This document shows positions 12,689 to 24,606 of a stretch of 64,000 nt of DNA, one piece after another; positions within the stretch are counted from its first letter, which is position 1, and every line of letters starts with the position of its first letter. Made by a program: the position numbers and the translations under genes. The stretch covers positions 496,001 through 560,000 of the forward strand of contig JAJTUP010000011.1 in assembly GCA_021399435.1 (NCBI GenBank). Reading direction: 5' to 3'. This DNA is from Diaporthe sp. PMI_573. Its lineage: Eukaryota > Ascomycota > Sordariomycetes > Diaporthales > Diaporthaceae. Under the pieces are notes generated by a model that was given only the letters and a program-made list of their open reading frames with translations, did no database searches and was not told the origin of the DNA.

Positions 12689-13140
12689 CTACCCGGTGCC
12701 ATGGGCGAGTGCCCGGAGCTCAGTCACTTCTGATGAGGGGTCAGCAGCAGTCATCGCATTTCGCCCTGAAGCATCGGAACGGACCTTGCCATAGTTGGCC
12801 TTGCGCTGCTCACCGCTGAGCCCATTGGAGTGGGCTGCGAACTGTGCACCAACTTCATTGAGCCAGACAGGATCAGAGGTACCAGCGCCAGAGCTTCCAG
12901 CCCTGATGTCTTGGGCGCGTCCGCTGAATGCTGCGTCGAAACTCTGGATTTGGGACAACATCATTCCCCGCTGCCTCTGGGCTACCTGAGCAGCCGTCAG
13001 GCTCGAAGAGGCACCGCGTGCAAGAACATTGTCGAAATTCAAGGCTGAAGGCCGGACACTGCTGCGACCTGTCCGATAGTTGTCGGAACCGCCACCGCTG
13101 CAGTGCTGTCAGCTGCATGAAGGTCCACGTTGGAGGCCAT
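12689..13140 (-). pseudogene. unidentified coding stretch, frame-broken or unresolved exons
   Basis: An ATG at 13140 opens MASNVDLHAADSTAA. About 45 nt later the coding-like reading moves to another frame, which stays open for 135 codons to a stop at 12689. That part reads like a disordered, Ser/Ala/Arg-rich fungal protein (for example SALNFDNVLARGASSSL and VWLNEVGAQFAAHSN). No proper splice pair was found that joins the two frames, so it is either a frameshifted gene or part of a longer one. A TATA-like TATATAA lies at 13938-13944 on the same strand, but no continuous first exon leads from it. The 13375-13800 frame, with a possible in-frame 39-bp intron and a hydrophobic segment, may belong to the same unit but has no ATG. 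Function unknown. Confidence 0.3.
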
Positions 13141-16100
13141 GAAGCCCTGTACGGTGGTCACACCAACGAGTCACCACGATAGTATGAGAGAACAGAAGGT
13201 GGCTTGATAGCAAGCCTCAACGGGCAGACGCGAAACTGCTACACAATCCGACGCAACATGGAACATTGAAAGCGTCTGCACCCGGGTCATGGTACCCAGA
13301 GCGGCTGAATGCAAGCGAATATACCAGGGACAAATCCTCACGAGTAGGACTTCCAGCAGCGACAGCTCGCCGGCTTAGTCGTTGACCCTCAGTGCTACTG
13401 CACCATGGGAGCTGTGACTGAGCGTGTTGGGATAGGTGTTGAAGGGAATCCGCCACTTGCGCAAGAAGCTTTGGGGTGCCAGCCAAAAACGGTGAAGAGA
13501 CATCATAGCGAGCAGGGACAGGCAAAGGAGACCGACACCCACGAAGAGGGGGAAGAGGGGGAAGAGGCCCTGCGAAACACATAATGACTTCAGAAAATTC
13601 CGACATACCTCGTTGCCGAGCCTTGACAGGCTCTTGTGGACATGGTCACCAGGAGGGCCACGATCGGTGGGTATTTTGGACACGGAATACAGCCGAACAG
13701 ATCGGTAACGGGCGGTGTGGAGCAAGGGCACAAGAGCAGGGTGGATGATGATGGAGCCTTGAACAGGATTGAAGGCTTGGGGAGTGGTCTTGGAGACCAA
13801 GTGATCTTTGGAATTTCCTCAGAGTCTCCAATAACAGATCAATACAAGTGATTTCATGGGAATAACCAAGAGGGTGGGTGAAAGATGATGTCGGCAGAGG
13901 TAGGAAGATTTTCAAGTTGGATTGGGCGCGGCCGTGGTTATATACGCAAGATGCCTCAGTCCAAGGCCAGAGAGAAGTAAGGTCGGGTAGCTGCAGATGA
14001 TGGGAAAAGACCACCGGCCAGGTCAAGCGCAAGGCAAGTGAGACCAGAGGCCGCGGAGGGGCTAGCCAGGGCAAATGAATGGGTGTAGACCAAGCCGTTC
14101 GTTTTTTTTCTCCGTGGTATTTTGGCCTCAGCCCAAGTTGGCGGGAAGGCCTGGTGTGCCGCCTCGAACGTCCATGATGGCGGTCGCACGGCATGGCTCG
14201 CCACTCAACCCAAATCGCAGAATGAAAGTCAAGGTCAGACGTTGGTTCCAAGACCGACAGGAACACGGCCGCCGTCTGTTCGTTTTAGATGAGCAAGATC
14301 GCTGGGAGCGTTGGCGAGCCGGGGAAACGGTCAAACCCCAAATCGGGTTACAACGTCAGACTTCCAGTTGCCAGAACGGGTCGCCCGATCACTTCTCACA
14401 TCTGCCCCTGCCATCTTAGTGTGAGTTCTACGTCGCTTGGCGCACACAACCCGCTGAGCCCGCTCTCAATCACTACAACATTGTAACAGCCCGTACGCGA
14501 AGGAAGCTTGAGAGAGGTTCGCACCCCATAGCAGGGCTCCATCCAGGTGGGCCGGATGTCAGCGTGGGTGGGATCCACTAGAAGTACCTAGGTACGACGC
14601 ACTCTACCCATCCCCCACCACCTCAGCTCTGCCGTAGACGGACCCCTCGAGGCTCTGTCATGCCCAGCTTATGATCAGATGAACCTGGTCTCCCCTTGCG
14701 CCACAGTGGGACCCTGGCGCTACACAAAAAACAACCCATCTGGATCATCCACCCACCGAGCTGCGTTGGCGGGTACCTAAGCTCATGGTCCCCGTAACGG
14801 TATTTTGCAGCCTGGAGATACCCATCTGTCTCGCCTGGCCGCTGTGGTAGCAGGGGCACCTTTGCATCCAAGCATGGTTGCCCCCTGTGCCCTGAGCGGA
14901 CGACGCCTCCGTGACGGAATACGTCCTGTGTTTTTTCTTTTCACGCGGCACACAACCTCCCGGCGGAAGGCGCGTTCTCTCCGTGCGGCCGCATCTTCCT
15001 TCTCGCAGACGCAACCCGTCCACACACCCGCAGCCTCAAGAGCACCCGCCCGCAACCGCCGAGCGCGCAGTTGCAACCTCTCCATTCCCAGGCGCGAGCC
15101 TTGGCACAATGTCTGGACAGGGAGATCCCTGCGCGGCCACATTATCTTCTGTCCTAATGCCTCCCATCCCTTCACGGAGCCGCACCACCGTCACCACGGT
15201 GGCCAAGGTTTGCTTCCTCCTCCCCCAGCGTCAAGTGAGGTGTGCACGTCAGCTCGGATTGAGACACACCTCCCTTGGTTCCCTCTTCTGTACCCATCAC
15301 TGTGTGGGCCCGCCGACCCTTCCGTACCGCTTGCTGGCACCTCGATTGCTCTTTTTGGATACATCGCTGAACACTACAGTCCGAGCATGTTCGAGCCAAC
15401 AAGGTCAAGACACAATAAGAAGAACATAGTCATCGGGTTTCAATAGGCTGCACCTGAGATTAGTGGTCTTCTGGTGGCCAATGCGTGCCGCACGCTGCAC
15501 CACAGCAGCGGAACTGCTCTTGACGATCCAAAAAGTGATGATGTGATCCAGGGAAGAGGCGAGAGACGCAGCATCCGGCGCGGGAGTAATTGCCCGGGCG
15601 TCCGGAACGTCATGTGTGAAGGTGCAGCCGGCTGACAGTGAAAAAGGAGCAAAAAGTTTCGAGGTCGGCGCCAACATGGCGTGCTGAATGTTTCGGACTG
15701 GGTGCCCAAGCAGGGACCCCAACGTGGTGGCCTTGCTTGACGACCCGTGGACTGCGAGTACACTGAACGGTTCAAAGGCCCAAAAGGACCATTGTGCTCC
15801 CCCAAAAAGGGTCTTAAAAAGCAGTTATGGTCCTCGCATGCCCTCACTGGAGAGCTCTCTTGCCAGCATGACAACGTCTCGGTGGAAAAAGGAGAGAATG
15901 AAACAATTACCGCATACAGCAACACCGTTTCCTTGATACACCAGTACCCGTATACAATGATACAATGGTCCACTCGGCGCACCTGTGCACCTGCGCATGG
16001 GTGCACAGGCACACAAGGCGCTGCAAGCTGCAGGCTGACATCCCTACAACTCGTGTCGGGCGCGGGCAGGAAGAGTCGCGAGTCCTTCACATTTTCATTT

Positions 16101-19100
16101 GTCGCAGTTGGTACATGCAGTGTGCGTGTCTGGTCTACATCTGGGCTCGCGTGGCAGCTCCCGTGGCTGGGTCAAACTTGCAGACCGACTCGGTGGGAAG
16201 ACCAACCCCTTTTGAGCAAGGTCCCGGCTTTCCAAGACTTCAGACCTAAAGACCGGCTCTGTAGAGAAAGACCACCCTGCACGGTCAAGGTCCCAGACGC
16301 TCTCATGGTGTTGCCCACTTTTTTTTCCTTCTTCTTCTTTTTTTTTTTTTTTTTTTGAGCTGTGAAGATAGTTGATGCTGGGGACTAGCCCCTAGGATTG
16401 AGGTGGAGGAGGGAGAAACCCACTACCCCCGCGCCCCTCCGCCGGGGTGCTAAAAAGTCTACTTGACCTTGAAGTGCTAGCCCCACGCCCGGGCGTTCCT
16501 TTCCTGCACGACGACAACTGCGAACCATGTGGATGCCTCACGCAGGTTAAACACCGAACAATAACCAAATCCCGGGCAATGGTCTGGCAGACGACGCCTC
16601 GGCGCATCCTCTCGGGCCCAGTCGTTGCAAATCCCACATTCCAATCTCACATTCGCCTCCTCAATGACCTCTGTTTACGATCTACTGCCGCACAGTTTCG
16701 ACAAGGCATCGTGAAAAGCCGCGGCGACTCCGTCAGGCAGAAGCATCTCGCTTACACGGTTCCGGGTTCTACGAATACCCAGATGCCGCAAGTCGCGGGA
16801 GCTTGTACGTGCTACGTGAGTTTGCCTGGCCGAGAGGCAGGGCGGATATCTTGGAAAATACTGCCAGGGATAGGTCACGAATCTCATAACCAGAGGCTGC
16901 ACGGGGGAAATTCTCTAGCCGAGGGAGTTTGTGAACTTGCTGAGATTGGTCCGTTGGGACATGGTTGCAAGACCGAAGTAGCTGATGTGGGCGGGAGATT
17001 GCGGTGCGCCTAGGCAGGCGTGGGCATTGGGAGTGGCCACTTTCTTTTTCCGTTGTCGAGGGCAGGTCGGTGGTGATTGGGAAACGGTACCCACGCTGGT
17101 CTGCTGATGGATGACACCTTTCTCCTGCAGCTGGCAACCCACTCACTCCGCATTCTGCAATCATGGTGGCCATTTCGTTGCACAATCCCTCGCTCCGCCG
17201 TAGTATCGCCCCCCTCCCACCGGCCGAAGGTGCGATTATTGTTTCAGCCCTATAGGCCCAAAGCTGGGGTGCGTCTTATGATCTAGCTCCGACGGGTCGG
17301 CCTGATCCCCGAGAAAGCCCAAAGAGCTTGGCCGGTAAATCCGCAGTGAGGCTGTGCCGAGATGCAGGCCGGCCAGGACCAGCCAGACGGCCAAGATGAG
17401 TTTGCCCGCCGAGCTGTCGAGTCGTCACCCAGCGTCGCTTCGAGACGGGCGAGCCTCAAGGTGAGTTTGGCCTTTACCAGCCAAGCCCGTTCTTCCGTTC
17501 AAGCTTCTATCCTCCTGCTAGCGAGCCACCCTCAGCCATTGCATCATTTTCAAAGTTAATTTGAAAACAATTTTTCTTACATGATTGATAACTCTCTGGC
17601 TGGTCGACAGCTCTACGTCGTCAATTTCGCTGAGCTCTAGCAAATTCGAAGCGGGATCGAGAGCCATCCGCTTACTAAGGGCCAAGAGCTGTGGGCTGGT
17701 CCAGTATTGTATATCGGGCGTAGACACGACTGGAATGAACCAATCACAGGAAGTCGATACTTGCAGTATAGTGTGCAGATGCAGCCCAAAGGTACTGATC
17801 AATTGATCAGTACTTTTAGGTACACCTCCGTACGTACAGTGGATAGATTGTTCGGCCCTCAAGCTTGGCAAAATAACGGGACAGAATCGGATCTGCATCT
17901 GGTCCCTTGTGGTAGGCCCCATGGTTCCCTCGAACTTGCACACCGACTTGTTGGAAAGACCACCCCGCGCCCCACCGCCAGGCGTGGCTTGTCCATGTCA
18001 CGTTTGGTCTCACGTATCTTTGCCTTCCATCTGACCCGCTTGTCGCGGTTCTCACTGCCACTTGCCTTCAGACCCAGCCGCTGCGACTCCAATAGCTGGA
18101 TTCATGTAGATAGAGCCTGTCGGGTGTGTTGATCAGAGACGTGATTCTGTACAAAAAGACGTATTGAAGCCGAAAATTGGCCTTGGGCCGAAATGATAAG
18201 AGGGCAACGCCGTCTTGGAGAATATCCATGATTGCACGGCATGAGCGAGCCTTTCATCAGATCGCGGAGCCAAACTCGGCTTGGACGAATCAACTGCTTG
18301 CATATATCTTGCGGCTCGAGGTCACTTCCACTCGGCCAGTGTTTTTGTGTGCATCACACCTAGCTCCTAGCCGGCAGAGACATGCGCCGCTGGCCTGTGT
18401 TATGGGCTCTCGACATGTCCGTCCCGATCAGGTGCAAGGCAGACCACGGTCAAGTTTGCGGTTGTGGGGGAGGGTGCGGTTACAACCGAGAGACGGACGC
18501 TCTTTGGCCGATCACTGTGATGAAACGTCGATATGAGCCAGCCCAGCCTCATTTGGACATTGCAACCAGGTGAGATATGGTCGTCTGTTTACGAGCTGCT
18601 GTCGCCACCAACCACCCCCTTCTGGGTCTGCATTCGAGTAGTCCTCCCAGGGTAAGCGCACGTCTGGGGGACGCCCCATTGCTGGTCTGCCGCTACCCGC
18701 CTTGTTGTGCAGAACCGTAGATCCATGACCCCTGTACCTTGACCTTGACCATGTTCCGCGGTCTACAGCAGAGCTTCCTTGCCGAGAGCTCCAAAAGTGC
18801 CCACCCCTCGCACTGTAGAACTTTCCCGCACCACATCGCCTGAAAAGCATGCCAGACGTGGAATTGGCAGTTCGCTTTCTGCTGTGCTTCTGTGCACACA
18901 GGATGCGGGCCATCCGAGAGCCCGGTCGCTTGGGCGGACAACTTGGTCTCTCCGCTGGCCCATTGCGCGTGCTCCCGAGGTCCCGCAACCGCCCGTTTAC
19001 GCCGCCAAAACAAGGTACAACTATGTCTGAGAACCCTACTGCGGTACATTCTCCTCCACTTGTGCGTTAATGACAAGACGGGTCTGGACGGGATTCCGCT

Positions 19101-19649
19101 CGAAAAAGACCCAGCGGGCTTCAGTCGAGTCCACACAACAATCATGTCACCAAGCCTCGAAGGAGAAAGGAAAAGAAAAAAGGCCCGGGGGGAGGGCGGT
19201 TGGATGATTCTGCGGAACCGACTGAACGTGACTTTGGCGCGTGCACGCTCACAGGTAGCTTCAGGGAGCGGGGGTTCGAGGTGGAGGTGAAGGGTGTGAA
19301 CCATCTTCCCTGCCAATTAATGCCACCACCGACAGCCTGGAGCACGCAGTGCCACTAATATATACGGTGGGACTTTCCCAAAGGAGTCCAATGAAGAAAA
19401 TTGATATCACGTACCTTTGACGTGATGGAGGATTCTCTGGTCTATTGTGGCCAGACATCCAAGCCCCCCCCCCCCCGCCCACTCCATAGCCTTTCCAGCC
19501 ATTCATGTACCGCAAGTTCAGCTCAGTGATATCCTCTCTTGCAACCGCACCGCATATCAACACTATTACAGCGCCGAAACCTTTATATTGTGCACCAACG
19601 TTTGAAGAACGGAGAAGACGGCTATAAAAGACGACATAGCACGTGCAAG
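13141..19649. other. 6.5-kb gene-poor stretch with two orphan exon-like openings
   Basis: No complete gene was found. Two short pieces look like first exons. One, at 15109-15207 (+), is MSGQGDPCAATLSS.., preceded by a pyrimidine-rich leader and followed by a weak donor GTTTGC. The other, at 17362-17460 (+), is MQAGQDQPDGQDEF.., ending at a perfect donor GTGAGT. Neither could be extended into a second exon. Also present are a T19 tract (16338-16356), a C13 tract (19464-19476) and a perfect 22-bp palindrome (17792-17813). Confidence 0.4.
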
Positions 19650-20702
19650 TCACTGTGACCGCTGCCTACTAGCCGCAACCGGTACACCAACCATTTTAGC
19701 ATCCTTCAGGTGCTGCTGCGCAAGCTTCCCAGTGCCATCCAGAGCTTCTGGCGTTGTTGTCAGCCCCGAAAGCTCGCACACGACAAGAATCCTACATGCC
19801 AATGCGGAAGCGAGATACCGCGCCACCACAGCTAGAGCATCCTGTGTTGAAATGAACAACCTGCTTGTACACACTAGAGTCCCAAACACGATATGCAAGA
19901 CGGTAAAAGTTGAAGTACACCAGGAGAGAATCGCATGCGGGAGAGCAATAGGTTTCCACACAATGTCAAGTGCGACTTGAGCTCCACAAGGAGTGAGTTC
20001 GGTTCTGACGATATGGTTCGCTTTCTGCCGAAACCCCGTCGATTCTAGCACAGATATGTTCGCTTGGTCCTTGAGGCGCGTTCGAAGCGCGATAGCACCT
20101 AGGATATGAATACAAGCCGCCGTATATGTCCACACATACACCGTGAACATCGAAGGACCCTCGAATGCACAGATAGTCCGAGATTCCAGTTCATAGGCCA
20201 GTTCGGTGACGTTTGCAACAGCTGCAAGGGCTAATGCATATCCCAATGCAGAGATCGCGATGGACTTGCAGTCCCAGGCTTCCCCTGCCTGCCGTTGTGA
20301 TCGCCCACGTTCCTTTGAGCTTCGCAGCAGTATCCCGCGCACCGGGTCCCAATATTCGAAGCTTCTAAGTGGGTTTATACTCGGGCTCCCCAGGCTGAGA
20401 ATGAGGCTGAGCACGGGTCTTCGCAGGGAGAGGACAGATGTTTCTGCCGTGCTAGACCCGACTAAACCTAGTATTGTAGGCGTGAGACCAAGCAAGACGG
20501 TAGCTGACTGCATCCCCATCTTGTCCGCTTCCAGCATGTTGCCGAGGACGCAGCTGGTAACGGCCATCGTTTTATCGTGTTCGTACCCGGGGTCGGCGCC
20601 AGGTGTGAGATAGTCCTGGTATGGCACCGAGCAGTTGTCCTGCATGATGCGTGTAAGTTTGACTCTCCATTGAGGAAACCAGTGTTGGTATTGTGATGGC
20701 AT
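19650..20702 (-). CDS. fungal multi-pass membrane protein of unknown function
   Basis: Single exon, 350 aa. Near the N-terminus NCSVPYQDYLTPGADPGYEHDK resembles the start of a large uncharacterised Pezizomycotina family. Next come a hydrophobic ATVLLGLTPTILGLVGSS followed by a Glu-containing turn and LSLRRPVLSLILSLGSPSINP. Further membrane segments lie at about 150-175, 186-207, 250-275 and 285-305. The family resemblance is from memory of such proteins, not from a search. No enzyme motif is visible. The ATG at 20702 is the first in frame. Membrane location is firm; function is unknown. Confidence 0.8.
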   Translation of the reverse strand: MPSQYQHWFPQWRVKLTRIMQDNCSVPYQDYLTPGADPGYEHDKTMAVTSCVLGNMLEADKMGMQSATVLLGLTPTILGLVGSSTAETSVLSLRRPVLSLILSLGSPSINPLRSFEYWDPVRGILLRSSKERGRSQRQAGEAWDCKSIAISALGYALALAAVANVTELAYELESRTICAFEGPSMFTVYVWTYTAACIHILGAIALRTRLKDQANISVLESTGFRQKANHIVRTELTPCGAQVALDIVWKPIALPHAILSWCTSTFTVLHIVFGTLVCTSRLFISTQDALAVVARYLASALACRILVVCELSGLTTTPEALDGTGKLAQQHLKDAKMVGVPVAASRQRSQ

Positions 20703-22164
20703 GATGTGAGTGATAAAGTCTATTCAACTTGCGTGGAGTGGCTCGAGGCTGAGGATGATCTCAAAGGTTATATTCCTAGATTCTTCCATCTAGCCCCCAC
20801 TGCACTTCTGGCCCCTATACCGGAGGATCTGTCAACCTGCAAACACACTGTCGCATGCTGCTGGCTGTGCATTCAGCTGCCTGCAGCTCAAATTTATTAC
20901 ATATAGCCTAAGGAGGTAACTACCCATGATTCACCGGGTTTACTGGCTGCTCAATCGGGCTGGGGACTAGGCCTGATCGCCGGACATGGGTATGAAAGCC
21001 CCTGTTATCAGCTTTCTTAGTGGTGCCCTCTCTTTGTGCAACCATATTGTTTGGGGGCAGGAGAAAAGAATACACAATATTATCCTGGATTAGCATTGTT
21101 TATGAGGGAGCTCACAAACTGTCATCCTCACAACCGATCTCTCCTGCAGGACGCGCCCTGCAGAGGGCGCTCCGCCGCCGCAACCAATGGACCCCTCGAC
21201 AACGGACGACATGACTTTCGGGGACCTAAGCTAGACAAGGATCAGGGGCGATGACGGCCATTTCCGCCGGCGGCGGCTCTGCTTGATGTGTGCAAACAGA
21301 GGCACCTGTCGTGCAGACTGTAGTGTATCCATGAGGTGGACCACAGGGTTCATCGCGTGTCCGGCAGGGAACGCAAGACGCAAGGTACGTATTCCCGCTC
21401 TCCAAGTCGCACAAGGGGAAAGGCGAGTGTGCTGTACGTTGTTGTTCCGCGCGATGGCCAGCATGGCAGCCCTGGTCAGACCAACGAAATGTGGCTCATT
21501 TTGATGGCAGGCGGGCATACCTTATCGACTTGGTACACAGAAAGCCCTGGGTAAGCATGCGTAAGCGTGGAATCCCATCAGAGCCTTCTTGGACGTCATC
21601 TCCAGTATCTACCTACCCAGGAGCGGCTTGCTTGGAAGCAGCCCAGACGCTTCTGCGTCTCGACTTCACGAAGCGAGCAGCTTCTCGTCACCGCAACCAG
21701 TCAAGTGGATGGATATGTAAATGTCTTCGACGGCACATCCCTGGTCCACTTATGATATTTACGTGGCGACACGACTGGACAAGCAATACATGCAGAGCCG
21801 GTAGGTGTATTGTTGAAATTAGGTTAGTTCAGTTTGCGTGATGAAGTACTTACCAACCCAACATCCAATGCGACCCGAGATCTGGCGCCGGAAAGACACC
21901 CGCCCTGCACGGTATGCAATTGCACCGGGAGGTTGCGCACAGAACAAGGCCCCTTCCCTTTAATTGAAACCCAAAGGCTGGTTAATCTTGATTCTCCTTA
22001 ACTGAGACTCAATTGGACCTCTTCAGCCCCTCTCTGGTATATTTGCCTCTCTGCGAGTAAGGAAGAAAAGACTCGGAGAGGATGACCCTGCGCTTTGTAC
22101 CCTTTCCTTGTTCTGCACCTTTTCCCTCTGCACGTTTTGCTCTCTGTGCACGATTCACGAAAGT
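20703..22164. other. intergenic, nothing recognised
   Basis: Upstream region of the membrane-protein gene. No coding chain, RNA gene or repeat array was recognised. Confidence 0.5.
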
Positions 22165-23330
22165 TTGAACGGTTCCTGGGGTTGGACTGCTCCTAGATTC
22201 AACCGTTCCATGCCTTGTACATAGCAATGCCAACAGATGTAGTTCTCATAGGATTCGCATCGCCCGGTCCTGTAGGTAGGAGGAGGCTGAAAGTCAAGAA
22301 AAGCCGAAATCGCCGCAGCGTCTTCAGACCCGATGAGCCCCTGGTTGAACCCCTGGTAGAGCTCTCGGCGAAACTCTTCCCTGATCCCAGGGTCAGAAGC
22401 TTGGCCGCCATGCTGCCAGTACAGCGGGTTCTAAGTTGAGCTTGCGAATTTCGTCATTGGTCGAAAGTCTCATCGAGGGTGCTCAAGGCAGTCGCCAGCT
22501 CGATTTTCTTCTTTGCGAAGACGTCGCGCTTGTTCTTGAGCTCGTCGATCGCCTTCTTAGCCTCCTCGATCTTGTCCAGGTTTCTCTTGTGCGTTCGCAC
22601 ACCCCAGTGGTAAAGGTGTCCCAATCAACATCGTGCTGGCTAGAGAATAAAAGACACACGGTAGTCGTGATCGTCGAGAGGGAGCTTTCTGACGCTCAAT
22701 CTTCAGTTCATCCCTCCATGCAAGACACCACAATGCGGGAGGCCTGAATGGGAACGACGTCCTGAGCAGAGGACAGCGGGAGCAATTCTGAGTTTTCAGA
22801 CGAAGTGTCTCTGATCCAGTATCCAGTATCCAGTATCCAGTATCCAGTGTCCAGAATTGAGCACGAGGTTTTCGTAATTGTCACAAGGCAGTTTACCGCC
22901 AATCGTTGCGTCTGAGTAGCCCAGGCCACTTCACCTTCTTCAGGCTCGACGCCTGAGCAAATTGGTCTCTTTGGCTTCGTCAGAATAGTCAATCCATGGC
23001 ATTTCCGCAAGTCATCAACGTGTATTTTCCTGAATCGCGTACGTGCGTTGGTTGACTGGGTTGTTGGTGGTGGTGCTTCATTACCAGCCTGCACCGCGGG
23101 CGGCGAAGCGCTTAAGTTGGCGAAGACTGCTGCCAATCTCCCAGTTTGGTACCAGCTGCCACTCTGGATAAGGCCAGTCTAGACCCTGCGCCTTGAACTT
23201 CTAGCAGATCAGCAATGGTCATTCCAACAGCTATGTTGATTTCAGGCACGGCTACGCACTGGCAGGATATAGCAAGAAATGGGTCACCATCAGCATTTCC
23301 AATGCACATTTCATTTTCCACCGTGTGGGA
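22165..23330 (-). pseudogene. decayed protein-coding gene, identity unknown
   Basis: Coding-like blocks lie in different frames on the - strand. From 5' to 3' they are: PFLAISCQCVAVPEINIAVG..LEVQGAGSR (about 23290-23130); PPAVQAGNEAPPPTTQSTNA..HVDDLRKCHGLTILTKPKRP (about 23130-22900); KRNLDKIEEAKKAIDELKNK..IELATALSTLDETF (about 22600-22455); NDEIRKLNLEPAVLAAW (about 22450-22400); and REEFRRELYQGFNQG..SEDAAAISAFLDFQPPP (about 22385-22270). Stops and shifts of +1 or -1 separate them and no splice sites explain the joins. The lysine/glutamate-rich part would form a coiled coil. A heptamer repeat lies inside, and the 5' side abuts a dispersed repeat array at 23325. Domain unknown. Confidence 0.45.
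22812..22856 (+). repeat. heptanucleotide tandem repeat
   Basis: About five and a half copies of TATCCAG (one unit is TGTCCAG). It lies inside the decayed gene, where in one - strand frame it encodes a repeated LDTGYWI/RDTS. Confidence 0.9.
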
Positions 23331-23700
23331 GGTTATATTGTAGGAGGTGATTCTGTCAGACGACACTCCATAGTAGGCTTTCCTGTAGGATGTGCGGGAG
23401 GTTATACTGTAGGAGGTCATTCAATAAAAGGGTATCCATGAGAGTAAGGCAAGTGAGGTTATCCCACATGAGATTACCCCATGGGAGTTTATCCCGTGTC
23501 AAGTTATCCTGTGTGAGGATCGCATGGGATGGTTTCCTATGGAAGTCTATTCCCTGTGGGGCCATTCCATAGGAGGTCATATGACGGGAGGTTATCCTCT
23601 AGGAGGTCATCTTACAGAAAGTTGGGTAGTGAGCACTAATTTACTATGTAGACGCTATGGCCGTGGAGCGGATACCTGATCAAGACTCGTCATTTATATC
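23325..23700 (-). repeat. dispersed YATAGGAGG element, copy 2 (reverse)
   Basis: About 15 degenerate units of 16-20 bp (for example GGAGGTTATATTGTA, CATTCCATAGGAGGTCAT) precede the reverse of module A. That module reads GTTGGGTAGTGAGCAC, then ACTATGTAGACGCTATGGCC, then GTGGAGCGGATACC (about 23620-23690). Units diverge mostly by single substitutions. Confidence 0.7.
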
Positions 23701-23856
23701 CATTGCGGTTCATCCAGCTGGCCAGAATAGTATCATTCATTACTTTAGTTCTCTCAAACCAATATCCAACTCACTACATAGCAACGACCAGTTCTTCCGT
23801 TAGGCAGCTAAGTACAATCTTCATCCCGAATTATCCGTGAATTACTCGTTCGAAGC

Positions 23857-24606
23857 TCAGAGAGCAGTAGCATTCATCAGCAGTGCAGCCAACCCATCGA
23901 CTTGATCACCGGTAATCTTTGTGGGCGACGTCTGGAACCCCTCCCCAAATGGAAACCGCTCCTGCTGGAAGATCGTGTTCATGAATATCGTAGACGTCTG
24001 CGGGTTCACAAAGTCATTCCCGAGCGTCCCAAGGATGAAGGCAGACTCGGCAAATGAGGTCTTGACCTGGTCCGGGGTCAGAGAGAACTCGGGGTTAGCT
24101 GCCGCCGCAGCGGCGACCCTGTCCTTGCGGGCAGCAGCCATGGTATTGATGTCAATCGTCGGGCCGGTGAAGTGAGCCTTGACCGTGTCCCAGATGGCGG
24201 GATTGAAGCTGTTGGCATTGCCAGTGATGGTGTCTGCACGAGACAGGCTGCCATCGTGCTCGATGACGTTGTGTGCCTTCATGTCTTCCAGGTTGACCGT
24301 GCAGGGGTCGCCTGTGGTCGAGATGTTGAAGGTCGGTTTAGCGAGATTGATTGTCACGGCTTCATCGATGTTTAGAGCCATGGTGAAGGCGAAGTTCAGT
24401 TGATCCTGGCTGATGTCCCTGCCATCGCGCGGGAGGAAACCGTGGTTTGCGAGAGAGTTGAGCACTGGACAAGGCGAACGGCTGGCGTCCGCGGCTGGCG
24501 GCTCGAATGGAAAGTTGGCATTCTGATTTCCAATACACAAAAGAGGTGCGGCGCAGGCCAGGCTGCTCGCGAAAAGTGCAACAAAAAGATTGGAGATGCC
24601 CACCAT
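23857..24606 (-). CDS. secreted heme-thiolate peroxidase (chloroperoxidase/unspecific peroxygenase family)
   Basis: Single exon, 249 aa, within the size range of the short family members. Residues 1-20 are a signal peptide (MVGISNLFVALFASSLACAA). SPCPVLN at 44-50 carries the proximal cysteine (Cys46) that ligates heme iron in the PCP motif. NHGFLPRDGR at 54-63 is the next family block, and IEHDGSLSRAD at 115-125 carries the distal Glu-His-Asp triad. The C-terminal third contains TPDQVKTSFAESAFILGTLG and FPFGEGF. The open frame extends seven codons upstream from a GTG; the ATG at 24606 starts the signal peptide and was chosen. Known of the family: H2O2-dependent halogenation or oxygen insertion outside the cell. 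The substrate is unknown. Confidence 0.9.
   Translation of the reverse strand: MVGISNLFVALFASSLACAAPLLCIGNQNANFPFEPPAADASRSPCPVLNSLANHGFLPRDGRDISQDQLNFAFTMALNIDEAVTINLAKPTFNISTTGDPCTVNLEDMKAHNVIEHDGSLSRADTITGNANSFNPAIWDTVKAHFTGPTIDINTMAAARKDRVAAAAAANPEFSLTPDQVKTSFAESAFILGTLGNDFVNPQTSTIFMNTIFQQERFPFGEGFQTSPTKITGDQVDGLAALLMNATAL

Noticed and set aside
14805..15446. 213-codon frame, and a 172-codon frame overlapping it
   Set aside because: No family, unusual composition, and the two frames compete. Only the short piece from 15109 looks like a real start, and it could not be extended.
18693..19316. 207-codon minus-strand frame
   Set aside because: Composition (Trp, Cys, Arg-rich) is that of random frame, no domain, start not ATG-supported by context.
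22812..22856. Heptamer repeat as telomeric sequence
   Set aside because: The unit TATCCAG is not a fungal telomere repeat (TTAGGG) and the tract is short and internal.
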